Made by a program: the position numbers and the translations under genes. Of a stretch of DNA of 64,000 nt, positions 44,645 through 53,642 are shown piece after piece. The DNA is from Paenibacillus sp. J31TS4 (lineage in GTDB: Bacteria > Bacillota > Bacilli > Paenibacillales > NBRC-103111): NCBI RefSeq assembly GCF_018403265.1, contig NZ_BOSI01000002.1, positions 248,001 to 312,000 of the forward strand, read 5' to 3'. The notes under the pieces were generated by a model that saw only the letters and a list, made by a program, of their open reading frames with translations, made no database searches and was not told the origin of the DNA. How positions within the stretch are numbered: position 1 is the first letter of the stretch; each line of letters begins with the position of its first letter.

Positions 44645-44800
44645 ATGTCGCGGCAGTTCTCGAGATTGCTGGAAGGACAAGCCCAATATGGCATGGATAA
44701 GCGATGGGGCAGCTGGAAGGCGCCCGCTCGCTTTCCTAACGCGGCAAGCCCGGTGGCTGCAGGGAGGCCGCCCAGCCGTCCGCCGTGCCGTAAGCGATAG
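44645..44800 (+). CDS. Possible small protein downstream of dtd
   Basis: A 51-codon ORF starts 15 bases after the dtd stop with AAGGGAG at suitable spacing (about 7 bases). It encodes a basic peptide (MSRQFSRLLEGQAQYG...KAPARFPNAAS...RPPCRKR) rich in Arg, Pro and Ala, with no membrane segment and no motif I know. The ribosome-binding site and position argue for translation; the composition and lack of similarity argue against. It may be a chance frame. Confidence 0.3.
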   Translation: MSRQFSRLLEGQAQYGMDKRWGSWKAPARFPNAASPVAAGRPPSRPPCRKR

Positions 44801-44870
44801 CAAGAGGGTTAGGCTAAGCTCGGATGGGAGAAGCTAGTGGGGAAGAAACCCGGAGGAGGGAACCCCAGCC

Positions 44871-45050
44871 TTGCGCCAATCCGAAAAAGCCAGCATAGTG
44901 CTGAGCCAGCAAGCCGCCCAGCTGTCCGTCTCCTACCGCGAAGCGACCGCCGCTCTGGCACTTCTCCCTCCCGCCGACGAGCGGCAGACTAGAGAGATGG
45001 AGATGGGACGCGAGCCGGTCAAAGGGCTCGGCTCCCGCACGTTCCGGTAG
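44871..45050 (+). CDS. Possible small protein with TTG start
   Basis: A 59-residue ORF starts with TTG 44871 behind GGAGGAGGG, a strong ribosome-binding site about 8 bases away. The sequence begins MRQSEKASIVLSQQAAQL and looks helical in its first half (alternating Ala, Leu, Gln, Glu), then basic. No known motif is seen. It is the better of the two small candidates because of the ribosome-binding site and balanced composition. Confidence 0.38.
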   Translation: MRQSEKASIVLSQQAAQLSVSYREATAALALLPPADERQTREMEMGREPVKGLGSRTFR

Positions 45051-45403
45051 CCGACCCTGGGAGCGGTGGGCGGCCGTCCGTTTAATCAGGGCTTTTTGCG
45101 CGCGAATGCCTATGCATGCGCGCTCCCCGAACATCCCGACAATCCTGTGAACCCCTGCCGGCAGGCAGGGGTATTTTGGCTGGAAAAATTCCTTCCTTCC
45201 TCAACTTGTGTTACACTCAGGGGTAGACTGGCCCGGTGCGCGCCCGCCTTATTGGCGTGCGGGCGGACAGGCCAACGTTGGAGTCTTGCCCGCTTCCGAG
45301 GGGCCCGTCCGGAGATTAGGACGGCGTCCATCTCCTGACCGGCCATACTGCGGAAGCGGACAGCGAAAGAAGGAATGGGAAAGAGAATTGATGGGGGGAC
45401 ATT
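45051..45403 (+). other. Intergenic leader before the FAD oxidoreductase
   Basis: The stretch has a terminator (45151-45177), then an extended -10-like TGTTACACT (about 45209-45217) with no clear -35. Immediately after, a long hairpin spans 45229-45274 (TGGCC...GGCCA outside, CGCCCGC/GCGGGCG inside). The remaining 125 bases to the start hold no gene that I can support. The hairpin at the very 5' end of the transcript could stabilise the mRNA or be regulatory. Confidence 0.45.
45151..45177 (+). terminator. Probable terminator before the oxidoreductase gene
   Basis: The 9-bp stem ACCCCTGCC / GGCAGGGGT (45151-45159 with 45164-45172) is followed by ATTTT. It separates the dtd region from the next unit. 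Confidence 0.78.
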
Positions 45404-47353
45404 ATGTTTCGGAACAAATGGTGGATACTGGCGGTAACGTTCGTCGTGCTATTGGCATGCGGCGGCGGGCTCATGTACTACAAGGAGAAGCATGACGGAG
45501 GGCTGCCCTCCGCGAACGTCGGTCCCCGGCAGGAGCTGGAGAAGGTCCAATCGGTCTCCAAGCCGGCGGACCGCTATGACGTGATTGTCGTCGGCACCGA
45601 TCCCGAAGGCGTGGCGGCGGCGGTATCCGCGGCGCGCAATGGACAGAAGACGCTGCTCGTGGACAGCGGGGAACGGGATATTCTCGGCGGTCTGATGACG
45701 CTCGGCTGGCTGAACAGCATCGACCTGAACTATGACGTGGAGAACAAATCGACGATCCCCGGCGTGAAGGACCCGATTCTGAACAAAGGGATCTTCACCG
45801 AATGGTACGCCATGGTGGAGGGCGATTCGTTCGACGTCAACACGGCTGCCAACGCCTTTCATAAGCTGGTCAAGAATGAGAAGAACATCGACGTGCTCAT
45901 GAAAACGAAGAGCATCGACCCTGTAGTCAAAAAGGGCGCCGAAGACAGCGTCGTGGAGGGCGTAGTGCTGACCATGCCCGACGGCTCCAAGCTGAACGTC
46001 AAGGCGGGAGCGGTAATCGACGCCACACAGGACGCGGACTTCGCCGATGCGGCCGGCGTGTCGTTCACCCACGGGCGCGAGGATCTCGGAGACAGCAAAT
46101 CGCGCATGGCCGTCACGGCGGTATTCCGCCTCAAGGGCGTTACCGACGAGGTGTGGAAGCAGGTGCGCAAACGTCTGTCGGAAGACAACAATCCGAACAC
46201 GGATTCGTCCGCCATGTCTGCGTGGGGCTATGTGGAGATGAAGGACTACCCTTCGGTCAACCCGCAGCGGGCCAAGATGCGCGGCCTGAATATCGGCCGG
46301 CAGCTGGATGACACCATCCTGATCAACGCGCTGCAAATCTTCGGCGTAGATGCATTCGATAAGAAATCGCGCGAGGAAGCGTTCGATATCGCGAACAAGG
46401 AGCTTCCGAGCATTCTTGCGCATATGAAGAAGCTGTATCCCGAGTTTGCCGGTCTTGAGCTGGACGGCGTCGCTCCGGAGCTGTACGTGCGCGAATCCCG
46501 CCACATGCAGGGACTGTACCGGCTGACCATCCTCGATGTGCTGGAAAACCGGGATCAATGGGACCGGATTGCGTTCGGCTCCTATGCGGTCGACATCCAG
46601 CGGACGAGCCCGTCGGATAACGGAGCCGTCGTGCTGGAGCCCCGGCGCTATGCCGTTCCGTTCCGCAGCATCGTTCCGCAGAAGGTCGACAATCTGCTTG
46701 TCGTTGGCCGCTCGGCCAGCTACGACACGCTGCCCCACGGCAGTGCGCGCGTCATCCCGACCGGGATGGCGGAGGCCGAATCGGCCGGCGCGGCGGTCAA
46801 GGTGGCCAAGGACCTAAAGCAGACGTTCCGCCAGCTGGCGGAGAATAAGGACGGCATCAAGCAGCTGCAGGACCTGGTCAACAGCAAAGGCATGGACCTC
46901 AAGCCGTACACAGCCAAGGTTCAGCCTTATCAGCAGCACAAAGCGTATCCGGGTCTCAAGGCGGCCGTCTATCTCGGCATCGCGACCGGCGGATACAATA
47001 ACGATTTCAAGCTCGACGACCCGTCCAATCCGCAGCGGTACGTCAATCAGCTGAACATCGCCAAGCGCGTCTATCCGAGCGCGTTCAAAGGCGACCCGGC
47101 CCAGTCGCTGGCGGGCATGGACGAGAATGCGAAGACCAAATCGGCGCTTACGCTGCAGCAGGCGGCCTATACGATTGCCAAAGCGGCGGGGCTGACGGTT
47201 ACCGCAGACAAAGCGGCGGCCGAGCTGGAAAGCAAGGGGCTCGTAACCAAGGCGACGCTTGATCTGATCGCCGACAAGCAGAATCTGACCAACGGAGACA
47301 CGTACCTGCTACTCAAGGATGTGCTCAGCCGTCTGGCCGGCGCCAAGTTCTAA
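45404..47353 (+). CDS. Exported or membrane-anchored FAD-dependent oxidoreductase
   Basis: This 649-residue protein begins with a short basic end and a hydrophobic segment (about 5-22) ending LLACGGG, which could be a lipobox (Cys19) or a simple anchor. A FAD-oxidoreductase fold of the FAD_oxidored type follows: RYDVIVVGTDPEGVAAAVSAARNG (about 57-80), ILGGLMTLGWLNS, VIDATQDADFADAAGVSF, RESRHMQGLYRLTILDV and VGRSASYDTLPHGSARVIPTGMAEAESAG. The nucleotide motif reads GTDPEG rather than GxGxxG. The last 80 residues (about 565-649) repeat a helical pattern somewhat like S-layer-homology domains. The substrate is unknown. GGGGGGA precedes the ATG. A terminator follows. Confidence 0.8.
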   Translation: MFRNKWWILAVTFVVLLACGGGLMYYKEKHDGGLPSANVGPRQELEKVQSVSKPADRYDVIVVGTDPEGVAAAVSAARNGQKTLLVDSGERDILGGLMTLGWLNSIDLNYDVENKSTIPGVKDPILNKGIFTEWYAMVEGDSFDVNTAANAFHKLVKNEKNIDVLMKTKSIDPVVKKGAEDSVVEGVVLTMPDGSKLNVKAGAVIDATQDADFADAAGVSFTHGREDLGDSKSRMAVTAVFRLKGVTDEVWKQVRKRLSEDNNPNTDSSAMSAWGYVEMKDYPSVNPQRAKMRGLNIGRQLDDTILINALQIFGVDAFDKKSREEAFDIANKELPSILAHMKKLYPEFAGLELDGVAPELYVRESRHMQGLYRLTILDVLENRDQWDRIAFGSYAVDIQRTSPSDNGAVVLEPRRYAVPFRSIVPQKVDNLLVVGRSASYDTLPHGSARVIPTGMAEAESAGAAVKVAKDLKQTFRQLAENKDGIKQLQDLVNSKGMDLKPYTAKVQPYQQHKAYPGLKAAVYLGIATGGYNNDFKLDDPSNPQRYVNQLNIAKRVYPSAFKGDPAQSLAGMDENAKTKSALTLQQAAYTIAKAAGLTVTADKAAAELESKGLVTKATLDLIADKQNLTNGDTYLLLKDVLSRLAGAKF

Positions 47354-47410
47354 GCAGGATTGGTGCGGGATTTCGCCCTTGTAGAGCAAAGGGCAGGAAG
47401 CAGTGGTTGA

Positions 47411-47446
47411 AAAAGCGGTTCCGTCGTTTGACGGGGCCGCTTTTTT
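47411..47446 (+). terminator. Rho-independent terminator after the oxidoreductase
   Basis: The 15-bp stem AAAAGCGGTTCCGTC / GACGGGGCCGCTTTT (47411-47425 with 47430-47444, two G-T pairs) continues into T residues. Confidence 0.93.
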
Positions 47447-47555
47447 CCAGTTTTAACCTTCCATGCTTGGGTACGTCCAACGGGACATACTTAAATAAGG
47501 GGACGCCTGGGCGTCACGGATTCAAAAACCGGGCGACAAAGCTCGTTCTGCGATC

Positions 47556-47584
47556 TTGACAATTGGTCGTCCTGCGTATACAAT
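47556..47584 (+). promoter_or_regulatory. SigmaA promoter of hisS-aspS
   Basis: A perfect TTGACA (47556-47561), a 17-base spacer and TACAAT (47579-47584) precede the hisS T-box leader. Confidence 0.93.
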
Positions 47585-47590
47585 CATTAC

Positions 47591-47926
47591 TAATTTCTTA
47601 TAAGACCTTTGATCCGTTGATGGGATAAAGTACTTGAAGATGCGTCACCGCAGAGAAGGAAGCCTAGGCTGGAAGCTTCCCGTGACCGCTTGAAGGAAAG
47701 ACCTCCCGGAGGACGGACGGCGACCCCCACGGCAATCCGATTGCGGGTGGAAGTAGCCGTCTCGCGTATCCCGGGCGTTAACCGGCGAGTGCGGAAGCGC
47801 TGCGCGTATGAGAACCGGCTGCCGATTGGCGGACACCGGACGCGAGCCTCCGAATGTGGGTGGTACCACGGGAGATTGTACGCAATCCCTCGTCCCTGGC
47901 TGTTGCAGCCGGTGACGGGGGTTTTT
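47591..47926 (+). promoter_or_regulatory. T-box riboswitch leader of hisS-aspS
   Basis: The leader carries an AAAGTACTT segment in its first stem region, a GGTCACGG...GTGAC pairing, the T-box core GGGTGGTACCAC (about 47858-47869), and a 15-bp terminator stem (47887-47901 with 47907-47921, one mismatch) followed by T residues. It should respond to uncharged tRNA(His), since hisS is first in the unit. The specifier codon is not assigned. Confidence 0.92.
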
Positions 47927-47985
47927 CTTTTTTGCGGAAGCATGACACAAAGAGATCTCAGGGATAGGTTGGAGGGTGGCCAGAC

Positions 47986-49245
47986 ATGAGTATTCAAAAG
48001 CCGAAAGGCACGCAGGACCTGCTCCCGGGCACGGTCGAAAAATGGCAGGCGCTTGAGGCAAAGGCACGCGAGCTGGGCAGGCGCTATCGCTACCAGGAAA
48101 TCCGGACGCCGATATTTGAGCACACCGAGCTGTTCCAGCGGGGCGTCGGGGAGACGACGGATATCGTCGAGAAGGAGATGTACACGTTCCTCGACAAAGG
48201 AAAGCGGAGCATCTCGCTTCGTCCCGAGGGTACAGCCGGCGTCGTCCGGGCGTTCGTAGAGAACAAGCTCTATGCCGAGCCCGAGGTGACGAAGCTGTAT
48301 TATATCGGGCCGATGTTCCGTTACGAGCAGCCCCAAGCCGGGCGGTACCGGCAGCTGCATCAGTTCGGCATCGAGGCGTTCGGCTCCGAGGATCCGGCGC
48401 TTGACGCGGAAGTGATTGCCCTCGGCTATTCCTTTTACCGGGAGCTCGGGATTCGCGGCGTTCGCGTCGAGGTGAATTCCGTCGGCACGCCGGAGGTGCG
48501 GGCGAATTTCCGCGAGAGCCTGCTCGCGTTTCTCCGTCCGATGAAGGAGACGCTGTGTCGCGACTGCCAGGAGAGGATGGAGCGCAACCCGCTCCGCGTG
48601 CTCGACTGCAAGGTCGACCAGGACAAATTCGATGGGGCGCCGTCGCTCCTCGACCACCTGGACGAGGCGTGCAGCAAGCACTTCCAGGCTGTCCAGGATT
48701 ACCTGAGCGCCATGGAAATTCCGTTCTCCGTCAACCCGAGACTCGTCCGCGGGCTGGATTACTACACCCATACCGCCTTTGAATACAAGGCGGAGGGCAT
48801 CGGTGCGATCGACACGATCGGCGGCGGCGGCCGCTACAACGGCCTCGTCGGCCAGGTCGGCGGCGCGGATGTGCCGGGCGTCGGCCTCGGCATCGGACTG
48901 GAGCGGACGCTGCTCGTGCTGGAAGCGCAGCAGGTGGAGATCGCCGGTAAGGAGCCGCTCGACGTCTATCTGATCAGCATGGGCGACAAAGCCGAGCGCG
49001 AAGCTGTCCGCCTCTTGTACAGCTTGAGGGGCCAAGGCCTGCTCGCCGACAAGGATTACCTCGGCCGCAAGATGAAGACGCAGTTCAAATCGGCGGACCG
49101 GTTCGCCGCCCGCTATGTCGCCATCCTCGGCGAAGACGAGCTGGAGCAGGGAGTCGTCGCGCTCAAGCAGCTCGCTACCGGAGAGCAGGAGAACGTACCG
49201 CTCGCCGAGCTCGGGGCCCGTCTGCTGGCGTCCCGCGAGCATTAG
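47986..49245 (+). CDS. hisS: Histidyl-tRNA synthetase
   Basis: HisRS charges tRNA(His). The 419-residue class II enzyme begins [15 protein letters not shown] and has motif 2 ([24 protein letters not shown]), the His-specific motif [34 protein letters not shown], motif 3 ([14 protein letters not shown]) and a C-terminal anticodon-binding domain. GGAGGG lies upstream of ATG 47986. It is led by a T-box and followed by aspS after 122 bases, as in Bacillus. Confidence 0.97.
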   Translation: MSIQKPKGTQDLLPGTVEKWQALEAKARELGRRYRYQEIRTPIFEHTELFQRGVGETTDIVEKEMYTFLDKGKRSISLRPEGTAGVVRAFVENKLYAEPEVTKLYYIGPMFRYEQPQAGRYRQLHQFGIEAFGSEDPALDAEVIALGYSFYRELGIRGVRVEVNSVGTPEVRANFRESLLAFLRPMKETLCRDCQERMERNPLRVLDCKVDQDKFDGAPSLLDHLDEACSKHFQAVQDYLSAMEIPFSVNPRLVRGLDYYTHTAFEYKAEGIGAIDTIGGGGRYNGLVGQVGGADVPGVGLGIGLERTLLVLEAQQVEIAGKEPLDVYLISMGDKAEREAVRLLYSLRGQGLLADKDYLGRKMKTQFKSADRFAARYVAILGEDELEQGVVALKQLATGEQENVPLAELGARLLASREH

Positions 49246-49367
49246 TGGATGGAGCAGAGCCGCAAGGCGCCGGCAGGAAGCGGCGGAAGCAAGGAAGGAG
49301 CCTCAGCTCCGGAAGTGACCAATACCATAAGGGCAGACGCCCCGATGGACCTACAGGAGGAATCAAG

Positions 49368-51149
49368 ATGAGTATGCTGAAGACCCGCCATTGTGGCGAA
49401 TTGACGGCCGCTAACGTCGGCGAGACGGTAATTTTGAACGGATGGGTGCAGCGTCGCAGAGACCTTGGCGGCGTGCTGTTCATCGACCTGCGCGATCGCA
49501 GCGGCATTGTGCAGATCGTCTTCAACCCGGCATTCTCCGGCGAGGCGCTTGCCGTCGCCGACCGCGCGCGCAACGAGTACGTGCTTGCCGTCAAGGGCAA
49601 GGTGGTGGAGCGGGACGAGGAAACGAAGAACCCGAACCTGGCTACCGGCTCGATCGAGGTCCAGGTAACCGAGATAGAGATCATGAACGCTGCCAAGACG
49701 CCTCCGTTCTTCATCGAGGACGGCATCGAAATCGACGAGCAGCTCCGGCTGAAATACCGCTACCTCGATCTGCGCCGTCCGGAGATGCAGAAGACGCTCA
49801 TGCTTCGCTCCAAGGCGGCCAAGATCTTCCGCGACTACCTGGACGGCAACGGCTTCATCGAAGTCGAGACGCCGATTCTGACGAAGAGCACGCCGGAGGG
49901 CGCGCGGGATTATCTCGTGCCGAGCCGGGTGCATCCGGGCGAATTCTTCGCTCTGCCGCAATCCCCGCAGATCTTCAAGCAGCTGCTTATGGTGAGCGGC
50001 TTGGAGCGTTACTACCAGATCGCCCGCTGCTTCCGCGACGAAGACCTGCGTTCTGACCGGCAGCCTGAATTCACCCAGGTGGACATCGAGACGTCGTTCC
50101 TGTCCGAGGAGCAGCTCCAAGGGATGATGGAGGAGTTGGTCGCGAAGCTCGTCAAGGATACAGTCGGCGTAGACATCCAGCGTCCGTTCCAGCGGCTGAC
50201 CTACGCCGATGCGATGGGCAAGTACGGCTCCGACAAGCCGGACCTGCGGTTCGGGCTTGAGCTCGCCGATGTGTCCGACATCGTGGCGAACAGCGGCGTC
50301 AAGGTGTTCTCGAGCGTCGTCGCTTCCGGAGGCGAGGTGAAGGCGATCAATGCGAAGGGCTGCGCGTCCTGGAGCCGCAAGGAGCTGGACGACCTGACGC
50401 CGTTCGCCGCGCGTTACGGCGGCAAGGGTCTCGCTTGGATTCAGATCAAGGACGGCGATTGGAAGGGGCCGATCGTCAAGTTCTTCACCGAGGAGGAGAT
50501 CGCAGCGCTGACCGAGCGTCTCGGAGCGGAAGAAGGCGACGTGCTCATCTTCTCCGCGGACAAGAAAAAGGTGGTCGCGGACGTGCTCGGCAACCTGCGT
50601 CTCAAGCTGGGCCGCGACCTCGGCCTGATCGACGAGTCCGTGTTCAAATTCGCCTGGGTTGTCGACTTCCCGCTCCTCGGCTACGACGAGGAAGAGAAGC
50701 GCTATGTCGCCGAGCACCATCCCTTCACCCGTCCGAAGGAGGAGGACCTGGCTTACTTCGACACCGACCCGGGCAAGATCCGCGCGCAGGCGTACGACCT
50801 TGTGCTGAACGGCTATGAAGTCGGCGGCGGCTCCATGCGGATCTACAAACGCGACGTGCAAGAGAAAATGTTCGCGGCGCTCGGCTTCTCGCCGGAGGAA
50901 GCGAACGAGAAGTTCGGCTTCCTGCTCGAGGCGTTCGAATACGGCACGCCTCCTCATGGCGGCATCGCCTTCGGCTTCGACCGGCTGGTCATGCTGCTGG
51001 CGGGACGCAGCAACCTGCGCGAGACGATCGCATTCCCGAAGACGGCGAGCGCGACCTGTCTGCTGACCGACGCGCCGGGTCCCGTCGAGGACTCGCAGCT
51101 GGAGCAGCTGTCGATTCGCGTAGCGCTGAAGCAGGCTGCAGCGAAGTAA
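49368..51149 (+). CDS. aspS: Aspartyl-tRNA synthetase
   Basis: AspRS charges tRNA(Asp); the bacterial form carries a GAD insert. The 593-residue product has an N-terminal OB anticodon-binding domain (about 15-100, [26 protein letters not shown]), motif 2 ([23 protein letters not shown]), a GAD domain (about 290-420) and motif 3 ([15 protein letters not shown]). ATG 49368 follows ACAGGAGG; the frame is open from hisS through the 122-base spacer without family similarity. It can be discriminating or non-discriminating, which cannot be told here. Confidence 0.97.
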   Translation: MSMLKTRHCGELTAANVGETVILNGWVQRRRDLGGVLFIDLRDRSGIVQIVFNPAFSGEALAVADRARNEYVLAVKGKVVERDEETKNPNLATGSIEVQVTEIEIMNAAKTPPFFIEDGIEIDEQLRLKYRYLDLRRPEMQKTLMLRSKAAKIFRDYLDGNGFIEVETPILTKSTPEGARDYLVPSRVHPGEFFALPQSPQIFKQLLMVSGLERYYQIARCFRDEDLRSDRQPEFTQVDIETSFLSEEQLQGMMEELVAKLVKDTVGVDIQRPFQRLTYADAMGKYGSDKPDLRFGLELADVSDIVANSGVKVFSSVVASGGEVKAINAKGCASWSRKELDDLTPFAARYGGKGLAWIQIKDGDWKGPIVKFFTEEEIAALTERLGAEEGDVLIFSADKKKVVADVLGNLRLKLGRDLGLIDESVFKFAWVVDFPLLGYDEEEKRYVAEHHPFTRPKEEDLAYFDTDPGKIRAQAYDLVLNGYEVGGGSMRIYKRDVQEKMFAALGFSPEEANEKFGFLLEAFEYGTPPHGGIAFGFDRLVMLLAGRSNLRETIAFPKTASATCLLTDAPGPVEDSQLEQLSIRVALKQAAAK

Positions 51150-51406
51150 TCCGGACGCGGGAGCTTTCCGCGTTCTCCCCGGCGCGTCCGTTCCACTGGG
51201 CGCCCCTAGGGGTAAGAACTAGAAGACAACCCAAGCCCGCGGCTCCGGACGACGGAGCTTATCTACCGGGCAAGGACCGCATGATAGAGAAGCAAACAGG
51301 AAGAACGGGCAGAGGGGAAGTGAAGACGCGGCGGCGCAGCCGCCGGCTTCCTTCCCTCTGCTGTTTCCCGGCGCTTCCCCACATTCGCCATTAGGGAGGG
51401 ACCCAT
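51150..51406 (+). other. Structured aspS-tcdA spacer, possible 6S RNA locus
   Basis: A 257-base spacer with no ORF that I trust. It contains GGACGCGGGAG/CTCC..CGCGTCC (51152-51190), GCGCCCCTAGGGG, GCTCCG/CGGAGC nested in GCCCG/CGGGC (about 51236-51273), and a long inverted repeat 51310-51360 (CAGAGGGG...CCCTCTG with an inner GCGGCGGC/GCCGCC) that could terminate an RNA. In B. subtilis the aspS-yrvM spacer encodes 6S-1 RNA (bsrA). The location fits; I could not confirm the 6S fold or a promoter. Confidence 0.4.
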
Positions 51407-52159
51407 ATGCTAAACCAATTCTCGCGCACGGAGCTGGCCATCGGGCCCGAGGGCATCGAGGTCATGAAGAACAGCACGGTCGCCGTACTTGGCATCGGAG
51501 GCGTCGGTTCGTTCGCGGCCGAGGCGCTGGCCCGTACCGGCATCGGGCGGATCGTCATGATCGACAAGGATGTCGTCGACGTGACGAACATCAACCGGCA
51601 GCTGCACGCGCTCTTGTCCACGGTCGGCAAGCCGAAGGCCGAGCTGATGAAGGAGCGGATTCGCGACATCAATCCGGAATGCGAGGCAATCGCGCTCAAG
51701 ATGTTTTATACGGAGGAAACGTACGAGCAGCTGTTTGCCTATCCGCTCGATTACGTTATCGACGCCTCCGACACGATCAGCTACAAGATCCATCTCATTA
51801 AGCAGTGCCGCGAGCGCAAAATCCCGCTCATCTCGAGCATGGGCGCGGCGAACAAGATGGACCCGACGCAGTTCCGGGTCGACGATATTTCCAAGACGAC
51901 GATGGACCCGATCGCCCGCGTCATCCGCCAGAAACTGCGCAAGGAAGGCATCACGAAGGGCGTCAAGGTCGTGTACTCGACCGAGCAGCCGATGAAGCCG
52001 CGCGCGGACGTGACCAAGGCGATCGTGCCCGAGAACGCGCCCGAGTTCCGCAAAGCCCAGCAGCCGCCCGCGAGCAACGCGTTCGTGCCCCCGGTTGCCG
52101 GCCTTGCGATGGTGAGCGTCGTCGTCCGCGAGCTGCTCGCCAAGGCCGGGCTGGACTAA
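51407..52159 (+). CDS. tcdA: tRNA threonylcarbamoyladenosine dehydratase
   Basis: TcdA (YrvM/CsdL) cyclises t6A to ct6A at position 37 of ANN-decoding tRNAs. The 250-residue E1-like protein begins MLNQFSRTELAIGPEGIEVMKNSTVAVLGIGGVGSFAAEALARTG, has a Rossmann nucleotide site (GIGGVGSFAAE), VDVTNINRQLHALLSTVGKPK, and the hallmark DASDTISYKIHLIKQC. GGGAGGG lies before ATG 51407. It is followed by rarA 10 bases later, as in Bacillus (yrvM-yrvN). Confidence 0.93.
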   Translation: MLNQFSRTELAIGPEGIEVMKNSTVAVLGIGGVGSFAAEALARTGIGRIVMIDKDVVDVTNINRQLHALLSTVGKPKAELMKERIRDINPECEAIALKMFYTEETYEQLFAYPLDYVIDASDTISYKIHLIKQCRERKIPLISSMGAANKMDPTQFRVDDISKTTMDPIARVIRQKLRKEGITKGVKVVYSTEQPMKPRADVTKAIVPENAPEFRKAQQPPASNAFVPPVAGLAMVSVVVRELLAKAGLD

Positions 52160-52169
52160 GGCGGCCGCC

Positions 52170-53486
52170 ATGGATCTGTTCACCTATTCGGCGGAGGCTT
52201 CGGGCGAGAACCGGCTGCTGGCGGACCGGATGCGTCCCCGCGATCTGTCGGAGTATATCGGCCAGGAGCATATCGTCGGGCCGGGCAAGCTCCTCCGCCG
52301 GGCGATCGAAGCCGATCAGGTCTCGTCGATTCTGCTGTACGGGCCGCCCGGTACAGGCAAAACAACGCTCGCTCATATCATCTCGAAGCGGACGAGCGGC
52401 GAGTTCGTCAAGCTGAACGCCGTCGACGCGACGGTCAAGGACGTCCGCGAGGTGATCGACCGGGCGCAGCAGGCCAAGGCGATGTACGGGACGAAGACGA
52501 CGCTGTTCCTTGACGAAGTGCACCGCTTCAACTCGGCCCGTCAGGACGCGCTGCTGCCGGCGGTGGAGCAGGGCATCATCATCTTCATCGGCGCCACGAC
52601 CGAGAATCCGTTCCACCATGTGAACGGCGCTCTTCTGTCCCGGTCGACGCTGTTCCAGCTGGAGCCGTTAACGGCCGAGCACGCGCTGCTGGCAATGCGC
52701 CGGGCGCTGGCGGACCAGGAGCGGGGCCTCGGGGCTCTGCCGATTCAGGCGGACGAGGAGGCGCTTGCCCATATCGCCCGCATGGCGGGAGGCGATATCC
52801 GGCGGGCGCTCAACGCGCTGGAGCTGGCGGCTCTGACGACACCGCCCGAAACGGACGGGACGATCCGGCTGACGCTCGAGGTAGCGGAGGAATCGATTCG
52901 CCGGCCGCTCGTCAAGGCCGACCCGTCCACGCAGTACGACGTGTTGTCGGCGTTTCACAAGAGCGTCCGGGGCTCGAGCGACGCGGCGCTGTACTGGTTC
53001 CTCTATGCGGTGGAGAAGCTCGGCATGGACCCGATGACCTTCCTTCGCCGGCTTATTGTCGCGTGCAGCGAAGACATCGGGCTCGCGAATCCGCAGGCGA
53101 TGGTGCAGGCGGTCACCGCGATGGACGCCTATCACAAGATCGGCTGGCCCGAGTCGAAGTACGTCATCGCGCAGGCCATTCTGTTCGCCGTGGAGAGCCC
53201 GAAGTCCAACTCGATCCCGCTCGCGCTGGCGCGGATCGGCGACGCCTTCGCACGCGTGCCGTCCCCGGAGGTGCCGCTGCACCTGCGGGACGCTCATTAC
53301 AGTGGCGCCGCCAAGCTGGGGCACACGGGCTACAAATATCCCCACGATTATCCGCATCACTACGTCGACCAGGCATACCTGCCGGAGCCGCTGAAGCACG
53401 AAGTGTTCTTCGAGGCGAGCGAGCAGGGGATGGAGGAGAAGATGCGGATCAACCAGCGCAAGCGCAGAGGCGGCGGAACCGGCTGA
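52170..53486 (+). CDS. rarA: Replication-associated recombination protein A
   Basis: RarA (MgsA/YrvN) is an AAA+ ATPase acting at stalled replication forks. The 438-residue protein has RMRPRDLSEYIGQEHIVGPG, Walker A LLYGPPGTGKTTLA, Walker B TTLFLDEVHRFN, GATTENPFHHVNGALLSR, and a C-terminal tetramerisation region (from about residue 280, KSVRGSSDAALYWFLYAVEKLG). The start lacks a strong ribosome-binding site and is set by the family start. tcdA is directly upstream. A terminator shared with the convergent lipoprotein gene follows. Confidence 0.96.
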   Translation: MDLFTYSAEASGENRLLADRMRPRDLSEYIGQEHIVGPGKLLRRAIEADQVSSILLYGPPGTGKTTLAHIISKRTSGEFVKLNAVDATVKDVREVIDRAQQAKAMYGTKTTLFLDEVHRFNSARQDALLPAVEQGIIIFIGATTENPFHHVNGALLSRSTLFQLEPLTAEHALLAMRRALADQERGLGALPIQADEEALAHIARMAGGDIRRALNALELAALTTPPETDGTIRLTLEVAEESIRRPLVKADPSTQYDVLSAFHKSVRGSSDAALYWFLYAVEKLGMDPMTFLRRLIVACSEDIGLANPQAMVQAVTAMDAYHKIGWPESKYVIAQAILFAVESPKSNSIPLALARIGDAFARVPSPEVPLHLRDAHYSGAAKLGHTGYKYPHDYPHHYVDQAYLPEPLKHEVFFEASEQGMEEKMRINQRKRRGGGTG

Positions 53487-53588
53487 CGGCTGCCGCCCGA
53501 GGACCGGCAGCGGGGTCGGTGCCCCGCGGCCACATCATAAGGCCCGACGACATACGGTCGGGCGTCCTACGCCGCGAGATAGCAAACG

Positions 53589-53622
53589 AAAGCCCCCGGA
53601 TGATATACATCCAGGGGCTTTT
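53589..53622. terminator. Bidirectional terminator between rarA and the lipoprotein gene
   Basis: AAAGCCCCCGGATG / CATCCAGGGGCTTT (53589-53602 with 53608-53621, one mismatch) is flanked by AA-rich bases on the left and T residues on the right. Confidence 0.9.
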
Positions 53623-53642
53623 CGTTATGCTTGGGTGCGGGA

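Noticed and set aside
51150-51406. A tRNA gene in the aspS-tcdA spacer
   Set aside because: No cloverleaf or TpsiC-arm consensus (GGTTCRANNCC) could be found.
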